Source of the DNA: Sclerurus mexicanus
Lineage: Eukaryota; Chordata; Aves; Passeriformes; Furnariidae
NCBI GenBank assembly: GCA_013396755.1
Contig: VWZF01006001.1
Span: 8,400-72,399, forward strand
Direction of reading: 5' to 3'
Length of the DNA stretch: 64,000 nucleotides
The notes beneath the pieces were generated by a model, which was given only the letters and a program-made list of their open reading frames with translations, made no database searches and was not told the DNA's origin. The position numbers were made by a program, and so were the translations under genes. This document shows, in pieces, positions 24,131 to 37,000 of the stretch (position 1 is the stretch's first letter; every line of letters begins with the position of its first letter).

Positions 24131-26616
24131 GATGGGAATCTGCTTTTCTGCTTTTGTAAGCTGTGCATCAAACCCCACTGGGACTTCGGCTATCTGTGAA
24201 GTTAAATTTCGGTTGCTAGTTCTGGGGAGTCTAGAAGAAGTATTTGTTTTCTGCAGCTGGTTTGTATTTACCTGCTTCTCGGGTTGCTGGAAAGACCAGT
24301 AGCAGAAAATGGACTTAAGCGACTTTAAAAAGAATGCTGTGTACATATAACAATGCTTAAGTAATTAAAAAAGTAGTAATTATAAGAATTGCATTTTAAG
24401 TTAGAATAGATCAGATTGTTGTGGGGTTTTTAAGACTGTTCTCTTTCAAAATTTTGAAGAAAGGATCTCTTCATGTATTTTGTTCAACAATAGCTGTAAT
24501 GGGTTTTCTTAAGGAGTTTATATGTGTAATCATCTTTGTTTTTTCAAGAGCAAATGGAGTAAATGAATTAAATCAACAGTAATGAACCAAAATCTCGCCC
24601 AGTTGAAGAAAGGGACAAAATTTCTAGTATTTGCAACAAGTAGGGTATTGTTCCAAAGTCTTAAATTCATCTAATGTATTGATATGTAGTGGATTTAATA
24701 CAGCCAAGAGTACAATGTGATTTTTTTTTGTTATCATATATTACATAGGAAACAGAATGGCTTAGAACACCAGACTTGTTTCATATTCCCGTGGCCACAT
24801 GATTTATTGTCTATTTATGGCCACGTAGCAGAAAAATGTTTTGGTCTGCTAATTTGAATATCCTACTCAGCTGTTCTTCATGTTGGAGAGATAATGATGT
24901 GTTCAAATCGTTCATGTTCAGCTTTATGTTAAAGATATTAAACAGCCTGAAACACGAGAAATTTTCTCTTGCTTATTTCTGAAGGAGTGCAAATGAAAGA
25001 TTTTTCCAGAAGGACTACAGAGAGTCGCCTTAGAACCATCCAAGCAAACAAGCCAGGGTGTTTTGGACTAGTCATGTCGTGGGGGGAAAAAAGTCAGTAC
25101 TGCAGTTATCTGTCTGCATGGCGCTCTGTGGCTTGGCTCTGTGCAGGTCAGAGTTAGTGTTTTGCAATGGAATGAAGACTATAATGAGATTCAGAATATC
25201 TTGTTTCTCTGTAATTGATCTGCTGGGTAACTGAGTAATTCTTTCATATTCATTACTTCAATTTCCTTTTCTGTAAGACTAGTGATAATGGTGCTTCTCT
25301 TCTGAAAATAACATTAAGGTCCACAGGTAAATGTTGTGTTAGATTTAGTTTGATTTATTGATTTTCCTTGTCCTCAGTGAGCTAAGAATCAAAACCCACT
25401 TTATTTGGGATGTTCTGCGTTGGACTGCATCACTCTGGCCAATTTACCAAACTCAGTATGTTTATCTCTTGGAAAATCATTCTCTGTTTTGTTCACAAAG
25501 CTAGGACTGAAATTCACGGAACATTATAAAGGCAAGAATGCTTTTGGAGGATTTGACCATCAGAGAGCATATAAGGATGAACAGTGTCTTGGACCATGTA
25601 TGCAGCTCTTAGGAAAGCTGCTGAGAACTGCTCTAACCTGTAAGTTTAATGCTAATGTCAGCCTACAATGGGTCTGAGCTGTCCCAGCAGGCTCTGCTGA
25701 CTGTGTGTGTGGTTCTCACTGCAGTGGTTGATGTGGGACCTGTGGACTGCAGTCTCCTCCTGCTGTGGCGCTTGGTGAGCTCCCTGCTGGTGCTCAGCTG
25801 AGTGCCTGGCTCTGACTGGGCTGTGCTGGAGGGACTCAGCCCCAGGCAGTTCTGTAAGCAGGATTGGGAATTTTAGAAAAATACTTGTTTTGAAAATTTC
25901 TGAGCATCTCAGTTGTTAGCACTGTCTTCCCAGGCTTTGTGGGAACCCAAGAGAAAGATGTCATGTGCTCTGATTTAAATTTTGCACCAGTGTATAGTGG
26001 TCTGCAGTCTAAATATATTCTATTGAGTATTCTTTCAGACAGTTCATATCCCAGAAACTAGAGTAGTAAACTATATATAGTCTCTGACATTACAAACCAG
26101 GTTTGTTTTCACCTTCTTCATGGCTGAATTGAGATAGCAGGAGCTAGCAGGTCCTCCTGTTATTGTCTTCTATATTTGTGGCTCACCTTTCATTTGTGTC
26201 CTTGCTTTGTTGTTCAGGCTTGAGCAGTACATGTGCTTTCTGACTCATCCAACTTGGGCATGCCTCTCACTTCAGGTCCTCAAAGCCTCCTTTCAGAGAC
26301 GTGATTCTTCCCAGCACTGTCACTGCTTGTTCACTGCTATTGTGTGGGGCTGGGCAGAGTTAGAAAGAAATGCCCTCTTTCTATGAATGTCTCTGTTCTG
26401 GATATTTTCTTGGGGGGTTCCTGTTCCCAGTTCCAGCTAAAGTCCCCAGGAGCCCAGTGTGGGAAGCTTCAGGGTCCTGGCTACTTCTCAGCACCTTTTT
26501 AGGAACCAGCACAGCTTGAATTGCATCTTCCTTGACCTGTCCTGCTACAGGTTTGATGATTGACTGGCCTTCTTGTTCCTGGGTTTGCTTTATACAGAAT
26601 TACTAGTCTTAGGGCT

Positions 26617-26719
26617 AGAAATGACCGGTCGTAGTGCCATTGTCCAGTTGACGTGGTGGTGTTTGTTCATAGGTTGGACTCGATCTCAGAGGTCTTTTCC
26701 AACCTCCTTGATCCTGTGA
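26617..26719 (+). mobile_element. CR1 LINE extreme 3' end fragment
   Basis: The stretch matches the end of avian CR1: gtagtgccattgtccagttgac, then ggtggtgtttgttcatagg, ttggactcgatctcagagg, tcttttccaacctccttgat and a cctgtga end. It is about 100 bp long, 5'-truncated and in + orientation. A few bases (gat) are missing in the middle of the ttggactcgatgatctc landmark. Confidence 0.9.
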
Positions 26720-29700
26720 AAACATTGGCACAAGTTACCAGCTGGCTGGCTGGGTCATCCCTCTCCGTGAGGCCATTGTTGCCATGGCCATCAGTGATGG
26801 CTGGTCTTGGTAAGGCAGGTAGAAAGCTGCCAGTCATTGCTGTGGGCCTGTTTTGGGCCCTTTTATCTGCGTTTTGGTAAATGCAGAATTTCATAAGATC
26901 CAGTCTTCACTGGATTCAGTTCAGATGAACTTTTGCAGAATTTTCCTGTGCCTCCTTTTGTGGCTGACCAAGAGTGAGGGACCTCTGTATTTCACCATTT
27001 TCAGAGAATGTGTGTATGGGCTCTTGCCAGCTGTGGCTTGCTTACCTCTGCAGAATATTACTGCAGCCTTTGCCAGCATCCAGCCCGGAGTTTTAACTGC
27101 TCTGCTAATTTCTCACACAGAAGATCTTGATGTACTGTTACTATATTTGTGACTGGAACTGCCCTATTACCCTTTAGTGACAAATACTCCTGATATCAAC
27201 TAATATGAAATGCAAACCATTTATATCCTGGATCTTTTATCAGCAGTGTTATTTGATTGCTTTCCTCTGAGTGATTTTGGCCTTATGGTGCCAGGACCTG
27301 GGGCTGTTTTTGTAGTTTAGCCCTGATAATCAGTGTGTCTGAGTTTACACTACAGCTGTCTCTGCAATGCATTTGGAGATTAATTTGTCACTGATCTAAC
27401 AGCAGAATTCCAAAATCGATGGTTTATTAGTTTTAATTCAGGAGCCTCTTATAAGTGCAGAGAAACATTTATGTGGTTGCTTAAAATTAATACTCTGGAG
27501 TCGGTTGCCTGTTTATTTAAGGCAGCAATGTGGTTCAGGAGCAAAACTGCCTGAGTTCTGACAGAGTTCTTTCAGAGAAGCACGAGGGGATACTTACTGT
27601 CTTGGGAGTGGAAGTGGCTGCACCAAATGTGCTCTGGATTTCTGTTCTTAGTAGATATTTATAGTGAGATACTGCCTTCAGATGGAAAAATGGATCACTG
27701 TGCTCAACCATACCACGGGAGCCCTAATTCAGAGAGTCTAGTTCACACCCAGCTGTTCTGAAGCTATCTGCTTTAGAGAGATAAACTGCAAAAATTGCCT
27801 TCTCCTTCCTTGCTCTGAGAAGTTTGATTGCTGTTATTAGCTTTCTGCAATTCCACGGGCATGTGGGATAATGTTCTTTTAGACAAGCCTTTCTGTACGT
27901 GACATTCTTTGCTCTGTTTCCTGCGTGTTTTTTCTAACTTGATGAAAACCATTACAAGTTTAGCTGGAGATCTTTTTGCACATCTGAGATGGATGCAGCA
28001 ATTTCTCTGGTTTTTGGCAGACATTTAAGCATTCACCTAAAGGAGAGCAAGTGGCTTCTCTGTGAGTGTTAGATTACTGAGAAGAGTTTGCAATCCCATC
28101 AGTTTCTGTACAAACTTATTCTGAATCTTCTTCGAAGCAGAGTTTGTGTTGCGACTAAGCCTGAACTGATGAAGTTATTCCTGTCTTTGGGAATGACATC
28201 AAAGCAAAATGTCAGGGATCCAACCCTTCTGCTGAAGCAGGGAGGGAGCAGAAGGCAGCACAGAGCATGGTGCAGTGTGGGGATTTTCTTCTTCTCCAAC
28301 AAAAGCACGTTGCTGGCAAAGCAGACACCTTTCTGAGGGATTTGATTTAAAGCCAGTCAAATTTCAAGTCAGCAAGAACAATTGTGCTGGTTTTAATGTG
28401 TTTCGCAGCAAATTCTGGATTATGCAAGTTTGTTTTTCAGAAAAGTTGACTGTCTAGAAATAACCCTTTCTTGTGCAGCAGGTCTGTTCCCTATATATGT
28501 ATCCTGAGGGGCCTATCCCATCACTTCAGTGAGAAGGATTTGCTTTTCCTGATTTTATTCCTGTTGGCATTCCTGCACAGCCGAGGCTACTTGTCTGTGT
28601 TGTGGGAGATCCCTGTGGACTTACTATTACTTGTGCCTGAGCAAACTGCCATAGACACAAGGGCTTTTGGCAGATGTAAAATGGGCCTCAGGGTTCTCTG
28701 CTGAGCTCCTTGCAGTAGTGAGAAAGCTTCTTGAATCCAAAGGTAGCTTTCGTGGCTGACCCTTAAAATCAGCAGGCTTTGTGAGGAGCTGACTGCATTA
28801 GATACACACTGAAATTCAGGGAAAGCAGAGTGACCAATGTGACTTTCCTCTTCAGTTTCTGGAGGAGAGCTCTTTGTTGGTGGGTCTGGAGGAGTCGGAG
28901 GGTGAATCCTTATCACCATACCAGGGAAACATTACCAGTTGCCACTCTTCTGGTCCAAGTTAAATAGTTTAGTGGCTGCTTGGGTTAAAAAAAATAAATT
29001 GAAAGAATGAAAAGTAAAAGTAATGAGCTTCTTAATGTAGTTCCTGTGGGTAATAGACTTAGTGGCAAGAATAAGCTCTGGGGTCAAGTGAGTGAATGAG
29101 GCTGGGCAGCAGGTGCTCTGTGGGCCTCCTGGGAGGCAAAGTAACCTCGCAGAAGGACTTTGGGGTTCTTGGTAAGCCATGTGGGCAAGTGGCAAACAGT
29201 GTTATCTTGAAATCTCATCACTTTGATGTCAATGAAATGTCAGAATTGATCTGTGCAGCTCTCTGCTGTCAGCTGCTTGGCAGAGATGCATTACAATGGT
29301 GCACATGGCCTGGGGTGCAGGGACCTGTCCTTGGCTGTGCCGCTGCCTGTGAGCGTCGTCCTTGGGCTCAGTTGTCTGGAAAAGAATGAAATGGAAGTGT
29401 GGGAAGGAGTCAGGACTTGAGAGAGTGTTTCCTAACCTGCTGTGTTAACAGTTTTCTCTCATTAAATGTATGGATAAACTTCCAAAGGAGTTGCTATAGT
29501 GACTGTTAGGCTCGAGTTGATGTGGCACGGCAGTGATGGCACAGTGTGGTGAGTGGGGCACTGTTGAGTTGTGCCACACCAGGCTTACCTGGGGATGCCA
29601 ACAGTGCTCCACAGACCCTTTCACTGTGCAGGTGGAAGTGCCAGCTTCTCGGCTTCCCAAGCAGGTGTAGTCCACTTCCTGCTGTGATCGGGTCTCAGCA

Positions 29701-32700
29701 GGAGAGCCAACCATCGAACCAGATGGACTTACCCAGACCGTGTGGCACGTCTTGCCTTGGAAGTTATTCCTCTAAATTAGAGCCAGTGCCTCTTCTGTGC
29801 TTGCCATTGTTGTGAGAATTGCTCTGTTGCTGCACCATTAGTCTGTGGACATAATTTATTGCCTTTCATGGTGTTCAGGAGAAATTAGGCTTAATTTTTC
29901 AAAAGTTTAGGTAACCTAAAAAGGTTCAGTTAGTGTTTTATTTGCTGGGGACAAAACTAGGAAGTGTATGTTAATGAGCTGCATCAATTAGATGTAGATT
30001 AAGTAGATTTCCAGTGTAACTTGAAAAAAATTGATATCTGGTATCTAAAATACGTAAAAGATATTCGTTAGTATTTTTCTCTATTTTTCTACTAGTATTA
30101 GTATTGTTTAGCAGATGTAGCCAGGTTGTTTTGAGCTTATCTACTTTGGTTTTTCCTTTGGTAAACTCCTGAGGTTTTGCCATGCTGAGTTCCCCATGTC
30201 CTTGGAACTCTGTTGCACTGTGACCACTGCCAGCTTTTCCCAAAGCCTTCAAGTTCTCTGTTAAGTTTTGACTTTTTATAGGCTGTATAAAAAGTTATTT
30301 TTTCATTTACCTACATATCTTCAGCCATCTCCAGTTATACAGTGTTGTTGGAAGCAATGCAACAATCTAATGAGATGATCTTTTTGAGCAGCTGGTTTTA
30401 ACCTCTGTGACATTTCTTGTTTGGAGCATAAGCCTCTGCTGTCAGTTTAGTACATGCTGTAGATTTTTTTTTTTTGCTTTTTATTTTATATTCACTGCAC
30501 CTTTGTGGTTTTTCTCTTCCTTTGGGTCAGAACTAGCAAGGAGGAACCGTAACTGAACTGCCATAGGATAGATTTTTTTGCTTTGAATGCGAATTTTTCT
30601 CTTGCTTTCTGACATCCCTTTTTCACAACTGGGAGAGTGTGTGAGGGCTGTGAGCCAAAGAGGAATAAACTCTCAGTCCCCTCTTGGGAACAGAAGTATC
30701 TTCAGCATCACGAGTTCAAGGTCACTTGTAGTTCTGGTTCTCCAGCATTTGTGTTCTTTTTCTCTGCATTTCTGAGATACTTGATACCTTGGAGGTATTT
30801 TAAAGGTGTCTGAGAAGTTCATTTCAGTTCAGCAGACAATGGAACTGAGGCAGCTGCCTACACACTCCAGATCACAGCGCTCATGTTTTGTTACCTGGGA
30901 GAAACGAGCAGGAATCCACAGGAGACCAATTGTCATCAGAGACTTGATTCAAATTACAGCCAGGCTGTGGTGGAGTCTCGTGGATCACCAGTTTAGTGTA
31001 ATAGCATCTGAATAGAGGCAGTTTGGGCTGTAATTTCCCCTGGATCTCAGGCAACACTAGCAGGGCATATTTGCTGCAATTGAATCTGTATATTGTATTT
31101 GTAGCAAGAATTCTCCATGATGCATTATCTTAACTATCTCCAGTGCCCTGTAGGAGCAGGTGTTTGGTGGTAAAATCTGTTCCCTGTAGCTGGAGTACCC
31201 GTGGCTGAATCTGGGGGAGAAAGGGATGGTTTGTGCCCTTTGAGTTGCGGTCACTCATCTGTTTGTATAAACTAGTATAAATTCAGAGACTTTCTTTTGA
31301 ATTATTTTAAGTCCTACTTTTTGTTTTACACAGCATTTACCACTAGTCCATTGCATGTGAGGAGGGTTAAACAACCAGTTATATAATTAATAACGCTAGT
31401 TACTAACAATTGGGCAGCGTTAGTGCTTTTTGCTCTCTCTTGTTCAATAACTCGGAAGGTAATGGCAGGTTTTGCAGGACTCCTGTTTGCCCACAGGCAC
31501 GCACAGGGGCCAGCTGGGCACTCTGGTTGCACTTGCATTGTTCCACAACCGAGTGTGCTGTGCCTGGAATAGCAACTTGAGTTCTAAGTATGCAACTGGG
31601 GATGACTGTCTGTGGCCAGGTTTCCCTATGGAAGTATTTGCTATAATTTGTCTGACTTTAAATACAGCAATCTAATGAATTTGCTATTTTCTTTTTGTTC
31701 CTGAGAGGACAACATTCAGCAGGTACTCTTGATTTAGTAAATACATTGGTTGTATTGTTTATTTGTCATCAATCACGTTTGTAGGCTTGAAGGAATTCAT
31801 TACTTAGAGGTATTTGGTTTTAAATGTGATAGTAGAGTTTGTTTAAATGCAGTAGTAGAGTTGTAAGGCTTTTATTGCCAATGTCCTAAACTTTCAAGTT
31901 ATAGCTGTATATTTTACTGAGTTGTATGGCATATAAAAAAAATCATGCCATTCAATCCCAGACCAGTGTGAAAATACCAGTGACTTTAAAATACTTGTTT
32001 TGGTCAGGAGAAGTGACATGGCATGAAATGCCAACTCCCAAGCCAAGTTTTCTTCCAAAGCCATTGCTTGGTATTCAAACTCTCCCATGAAGGAGATGAA
32101 CAGTCCAGGTCTCAAAGCTTTTGGTATGTTTTGTAAAGACAGTTATTGTGCTCTGAATGTCACAGAGCCACCAGGTTGCCTATAATTACATGATGGCCTT
32201 GGCAGATGTAACAAAATAGGGGTTTTCTATTGTAAAGGTAAAAATCCTTATCTTACAGGAGTGGCATTGTCTCAAGAGGGTAATTTTAATGCTGCTACCA
32301 CTCTGCAGGAAGGATTATAATGTTCTATCTCATACAAGAAATTCACTTTAAGAATGGCGTTTTTTTCCCACGTGCCCCTTCCAAAGTGAGGAGGGATCAG
32401 GGATGAAGGGATGCTCAGGATCCCAAAGCCCATGGCTTTGAAGTGGTCCCATTGTCCTGTCTCACCAGGACTCCTGCAGCATCAGTGTTCCGCCACTGGC
32501 TTCTCCTCCCTTGCCCTACAAACCCACGGCAGAGAAAAGGGACCCAGGAGAACTGGACACAGTTGTGTGACAGTGTCACATCTGGCATGGGACAGACTGC
32601 TTTCTCTCTTGATGCCACAGTTCATGCTCTGTGGAAGAGAACTGACTCCCCTTCTGTGCTGCATTGTGATGGTACATTCATTAATGTTCCTAAAGCATTC

Positions 32701-32990
32701 AGAACTGGGGCAGTGGGGGCTGTGCAGTGTGAAGTGGCTCTTTCTGTGCTCTAGTGACTGGAATTGTTGTAGGAGATATGCTGTGATTCAGAAGTGAAAA
32801 GTCAGCGACAAATCCGTTAAGATTTATGATTTAATAGGTTTTTTTCAAATAGTTCTCCTGTCCCTTCATTATGATTTTTTTTTAACTTGGTTCATTTTTA
32901 TAACCCAGGAGAAAGATTTAATTTTAGAAGTTTCGGTTGACAGAGACATGCTGGTGCTAGATACGTATTTCAGATCATTGTCATTGTACT

Positions 32991-33544
32991 CTATTTTTAA
33001 ATCCAAGTGCCAGCCAACCTAAAGAGCGTACCCTGTGTCTGTGATGGGTGCTCTGCAGCCGTGCTACAAAGCTGAATTCTTCCAAGCTTTACCACAAGGC
33101 CAGCAAATTTACTTATATAGTTTTCCTGTTTAATGAAGGGAAATGTTCTAGCACTTTTCATTATCACAGAACTAAAACTGGCCATGAAAACAATCCTCCT
33201 CCCTCCGAAGGTCTGCGCAGGCATTGGCAATTGTTAAGATGCTTGCCTATCAACAGCCACTCGAGAAAGAATTTTAAATGGTTTTGTGACGTCAAGGAGG
33301 CCCAAGAAAACATAGTCTGATGCCAAATTACCTCCATCACTGAAAGCCCACAGTAAGAAATAGATAACACAGAAATAAATCTTATGTGCCGTAGCTATCT
33401 CATGATACGCTCTAGCGACTCCAGTAAGTGAGGTTGTCTGGTATAGGAATAGCTGAAGAAGATGAAGTTTCAGACCCTCATTTTCTAATTTATGATTAAT
33501 GAAAAGCCAGCCTAATCTGTCTGCCATCCCACTGTCTGGACACA
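32991..33544 (+). promoter_or_regulatory. MYLK3: MYLK3 probable promoter and 5' leader
   Basis: In the 550 bp before the MYLK3 start codon I see a MEF2-type site CTATTTTTAA (32991-33000), a TATA-like TATATAG (33114-33120), an NRF1-like half site in tctgcgcaggc (about 33210), a perfect palindromic CRE TGACGTCA (33287-33294) and a GATA-type AGATAA (33362-33367). MEF2 and GATA sites would fit a heart gene, but each motif is short and, apart from the CRE, expected now and then by chance. The transcription start is unknown. ATG codons at 33492 and 33499 would be upstream starts if this stretch is transcribed. Confidence 0.4.
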
Positions 33545-34057
33545 ATGTCTGCGGGGAGCTTGGACCTCGCAGAGGGAAATGCCCTGGCAAGGTTACAGCC
33601 TGCAAAAGTGATCAATTTAAGTACGGTGGACAAAAAGCTGTATGTCTTGAACGAAAAGGTGGACAGACTGTTGCATTTCCAAGAAGATCTGACAGGCAAA
33701 CTGCAGCGGGTTAACAGAGGCATTGATGATGTAGAAAAAGGCATTAACAAGCTCACAGTATCCCGAGCAGCTCCTGCTGAGACAGACGCAATGCAGAAAG
33801 GCCTAAAGGTATCGGACAGTGCTCACCAGGCTGACGTCCAGAGCATTTGCTCAGAAGTGTTGAAGCTGATGAAAGCTGCCCAGCTAGATGCCTCAAAGCA
33901 TAAGGAGAGGCTGGCAAAGATAGAGAAAAGGGTGGATACCCTGGATAAAGTGATTACATTTGTGGGAGAAGTATTAAAAAATTCTAAAGTAGTGGATTTT
34001 ATTCTCAAAGGCATTGTGCCCTGGAAGAAGGGGAGTCTGCTGGAGATCCCTGTTGAG
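33545..34057 (+). CDS. MYLK3: MYLK3 exon 1 (start codon, N-terminal helical region)
   Basis: The exon is 513 nt long and encodes 171 residues from MSAGSLDLAEGN to SLLEIPVE. It holds the heptad-like NEKVDRLLHFQEDLTGKLQ segment and the conserved KVVDFILKGIVPWKKGS motif, which closely resembles mammalian MYLK3. The donor chosen (gag|gttggt) is weak, but it is the only one that keeps phase 0 with exon 2. Without splicing the frame stays open to a TAG at 34100-34102. Confidence 0.93.
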
Positions 34058-37000
34058 GTTGGTTTAGTTTTACTATTCTTCATATTTTACTTTACGATGT
34101 AGCAGGGCTTTAGGCCCTCCTGTTGATTTCTTGCTTAATGTACAGTTCAGGTTTTCCTCTCAGTGTTGCTGTTACAGGTTACTGCTGTGACCTTTGAATT
34201 GCAAGGCTCTCAGGGCAGGGACCAAACGGGCCTTGCAGGCCAATGTTTGAGGTTCCTCAACTCCTGTCACAAGTGTGTGGAGGGGATTGCTACTGTAAAG
34301 GAAAATTCAGCCGCTACCAGTGCTTGAAGCTCAGCAATGTCACTCAGAGTAGCGACTGAATTGAGGCCCCAGTGAAAGGGAAGCATTTTTTGTTGGGAGA
34401 AGCTTCTGTTCCCTTGTTTGTTCATGAATTCCGAACACAGCACCTGTTACTAAAACCCTGTGCTGATTTATGGTCATGTTTCTGAGCAGATTTATATGTC
34501 CTTGGGCATCAAAGTTGTCTTTAGCTACATGTTTATGATGCAACTATGACTTCATGAACTCCATTGATGTTGTGGACTCCTGAAATCAAGTAGTTCTCGT
34601 GTTTGCAATTCCTATGCATCAGTTCCTAAGCATTTCTTGAATGTTGAGAACAGTGACCAGTGCATAGTTGATATGGTGTTTTGAAATAAATTAGCCTTGT
34701 TTTTTGAAAGTTACAGGCATCTGGAATTAGTTTTAGCTAATGGGAGTTTTCATTTTTCACTATGGTTTGTATCCCACCATGGGGATGAAAGGAATGGAAA
34801 CTACAAGGGTCGGAATATGTTTATTCGTTCCAAGAATTTCCTTGTATGTGGAGGTGTGATTACACAGAGAACTTAGCTGAAATGAAAGTGTCTGTTTGTA
34901 TCTTAATCCAAATAATTTTCACCAAAGCTGTAAAGTTTTGATGGGAAGGTACATCTAAACTTTTAGAAGAACAGGGCAGTGCTCAATGCCAGTGTGCCTT
35001 TTCAGGCTGAGTGCTGTCCTGGTCTCCCTTTTTTAAGTGCCAGCGTCTGACAAGTGAACTGAACTGTAAGGAGACAGAGGAATTTATAAAGTGTTTCCAT
35101 TAGTATTGAGAACAATAAATTATGCATTAGTAAATCTGGAGAGAGATAAAGCCTGTACTTGCAGTTCCAATCTCAGTTCCACAGGTTTTTGGAGAAATGG
35201 GAAAGTTGGATATTTTTGGTTAAAGCTGTGTTGTTCCAAGTCACTGCCTGCAGTCACAGCAAAGTGCCTGGAGACAGGTACTGTCCTTGGCTTCATTTAC
35301 ACCCTGGACTGAACTGGCACACAGTGTGTCAGTGACCAGGTGGAGGGGCATAAAGGAGATGAACTGATTTTGTTTCCAGATCACCCATTTCCAAGTGAGA
35401 AGAGAGGTAAGGAGGGATGTAAATCCCGTGAGGTCCGTTGAGGGATCCTGGAGGAAGGATTCACATGCACTCCTAGCACACCATTGGGATTAGTTGTTGA
35501 GTAGCCACCATGCACAGACGTCTGTGTTCACAAAAGAGGAGATGGCAGGAGCTCAGAGCTCCATCCAAGTCTTGTGGACAGGCAGTCAGAGACTGTGAGG
35601 TGGAATGGCCTGCTGGTGGTGGCCTGGGAGCTGGGATGGGGAGGTCGGTGTCCCAGGCTGTAACCTCTGCTCGGCTGGAGAACAGACATGCTGTGCTGGG
35701 CAAGCACTTTTATGGCAAGCTCCAGTGTTGCAATATGACCATCATTGTTCTCCTTTTTTGTTCCAAGTCACGAACAGCTTTTGAAATTGCAGGACAAGGT
35801 CACTTATAAGACCTTAAGATCTATCTGTGCTTTGATCCCAGACTGAACTGGGCTTGAATTAGGGAGGTCATGTGTGTACTGATGTGGCTGGGCTATGTGA
35901 AGCAAAGCACAGGTGAACTTAGAAACAAGTAAGCTCTGGCTGAGCCACGTGCTGACTTTGGTCTGGTTTTTGCTGCCTGCTTGTTTCTGTTCTCCAGCCC
36001 TTGCTGTTTGTGACAGTGTCCTGCTTATCACGGAGCTGCCTTGGGGTGGGGGGAGTGGGGAGGCCGTGTTTGCATTTCTGGGTGAAGCTGTTTGTTGATG
36101 CTATGACAGCATTCCAGGGATGCCATGGGAATGCTTATGGAAGACGGGTTGGAGACAAATTAATAAAAGACTATGAATTGAGGGTCATAGCACCCAAACC
36201 TCTAACTTTTTACCTAAAAACAGGCAGAAAAACCCCCTGGCATTAAACTGTCACTTACCCGAGGCTTTCTTTGCATGTAGGATTTTGCAAGAATAATGTT
36301 CCCCCTGGTCATTGTTGCAGGTTTGCTTAGAGCTGTAATAAAAATGGTAATGATTTTTTACTACTTTTACTCTTTGGGTGTTTTGATTTTTGGGAAGGGG
36401 GAGGTGGGAGGCTCTGTGCAATCTGTAGGGTTGGTGCATGAAATCCTTAACTCTTCTACTAACAGAATAAGGGTTGATGTGCAGCTGTCTATCCTGTATC
36501 AGTTATCTGCAGAAATGTTTCACATGTTATTTATTTGCTTGTACAAATAAGGATAGGAGGCTGCTCAGCACTAGATTCTTAACTATGTGCCAACCACAAG
36601 ATACGTTATGCCTTTCCCTATTTTCGTGCAATGCTTTTTGCTAAATATTATTTAGCTTTGACTTCAAATGTATTGCTGTGTCAAGTCTTTAGTGGTGCTA
36701 TTACAAAACATTCCTCCTCTCAAATTAACTGGGGGAAGAACTTTGCTTAAAATTAAAAATCTGCTTCTAAAAAACAGTCTGTTTTTAATCGTTCCAGAGG
36801 TGGCATGTGAAATATCAAGTACATACACAAGAGTTGCCATAAAGCTGGAGGCTTTATCACCTCTATCAGGTCAAATCATGAATCTTTAGATGGCCTGAGA
36901 CAAATATGTTTTGACAAAGGTATTCAGAGACATTACTTTTCATTTTGTCACCAGCAAAAAAGCAACAGAAATACAGTAGAGTTTTTTTTCCTACTCTCTC

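Larger units (their letters stand above)
11166..32990. other. Intergenic DNA between C16orf87 and MYLK3
   Basis: About 22 kb in which no open frame resembles a known protein and no set of exons links up. Long frames, such as the 213-codon minus-strand one at 23705-24346, sit in GC-richer patches that are open in several frames at once, which points to composition. The only repeat I recognise is one CR1 end at 26.6 kb. The region could hold MYLK3 enhancers or untranslated 5' exons, which cannot be judged from sequence alone. Confidence 0.7.

Noticed and set aside
23705..24346. 213-codon open frame on the minus strand
   Set aside because: The + strand is open across the same CpG-rich patch (114 codons) and other minus frames are too. 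Composition explains it and no domain is visible.
26494..26503. CArG-type box CCTTTTTAGG upstream of MYLK3
   Set aside because: It lies 7 kb from the start codon, and about one such match is expected by chance in the 22-kb intergenic region.
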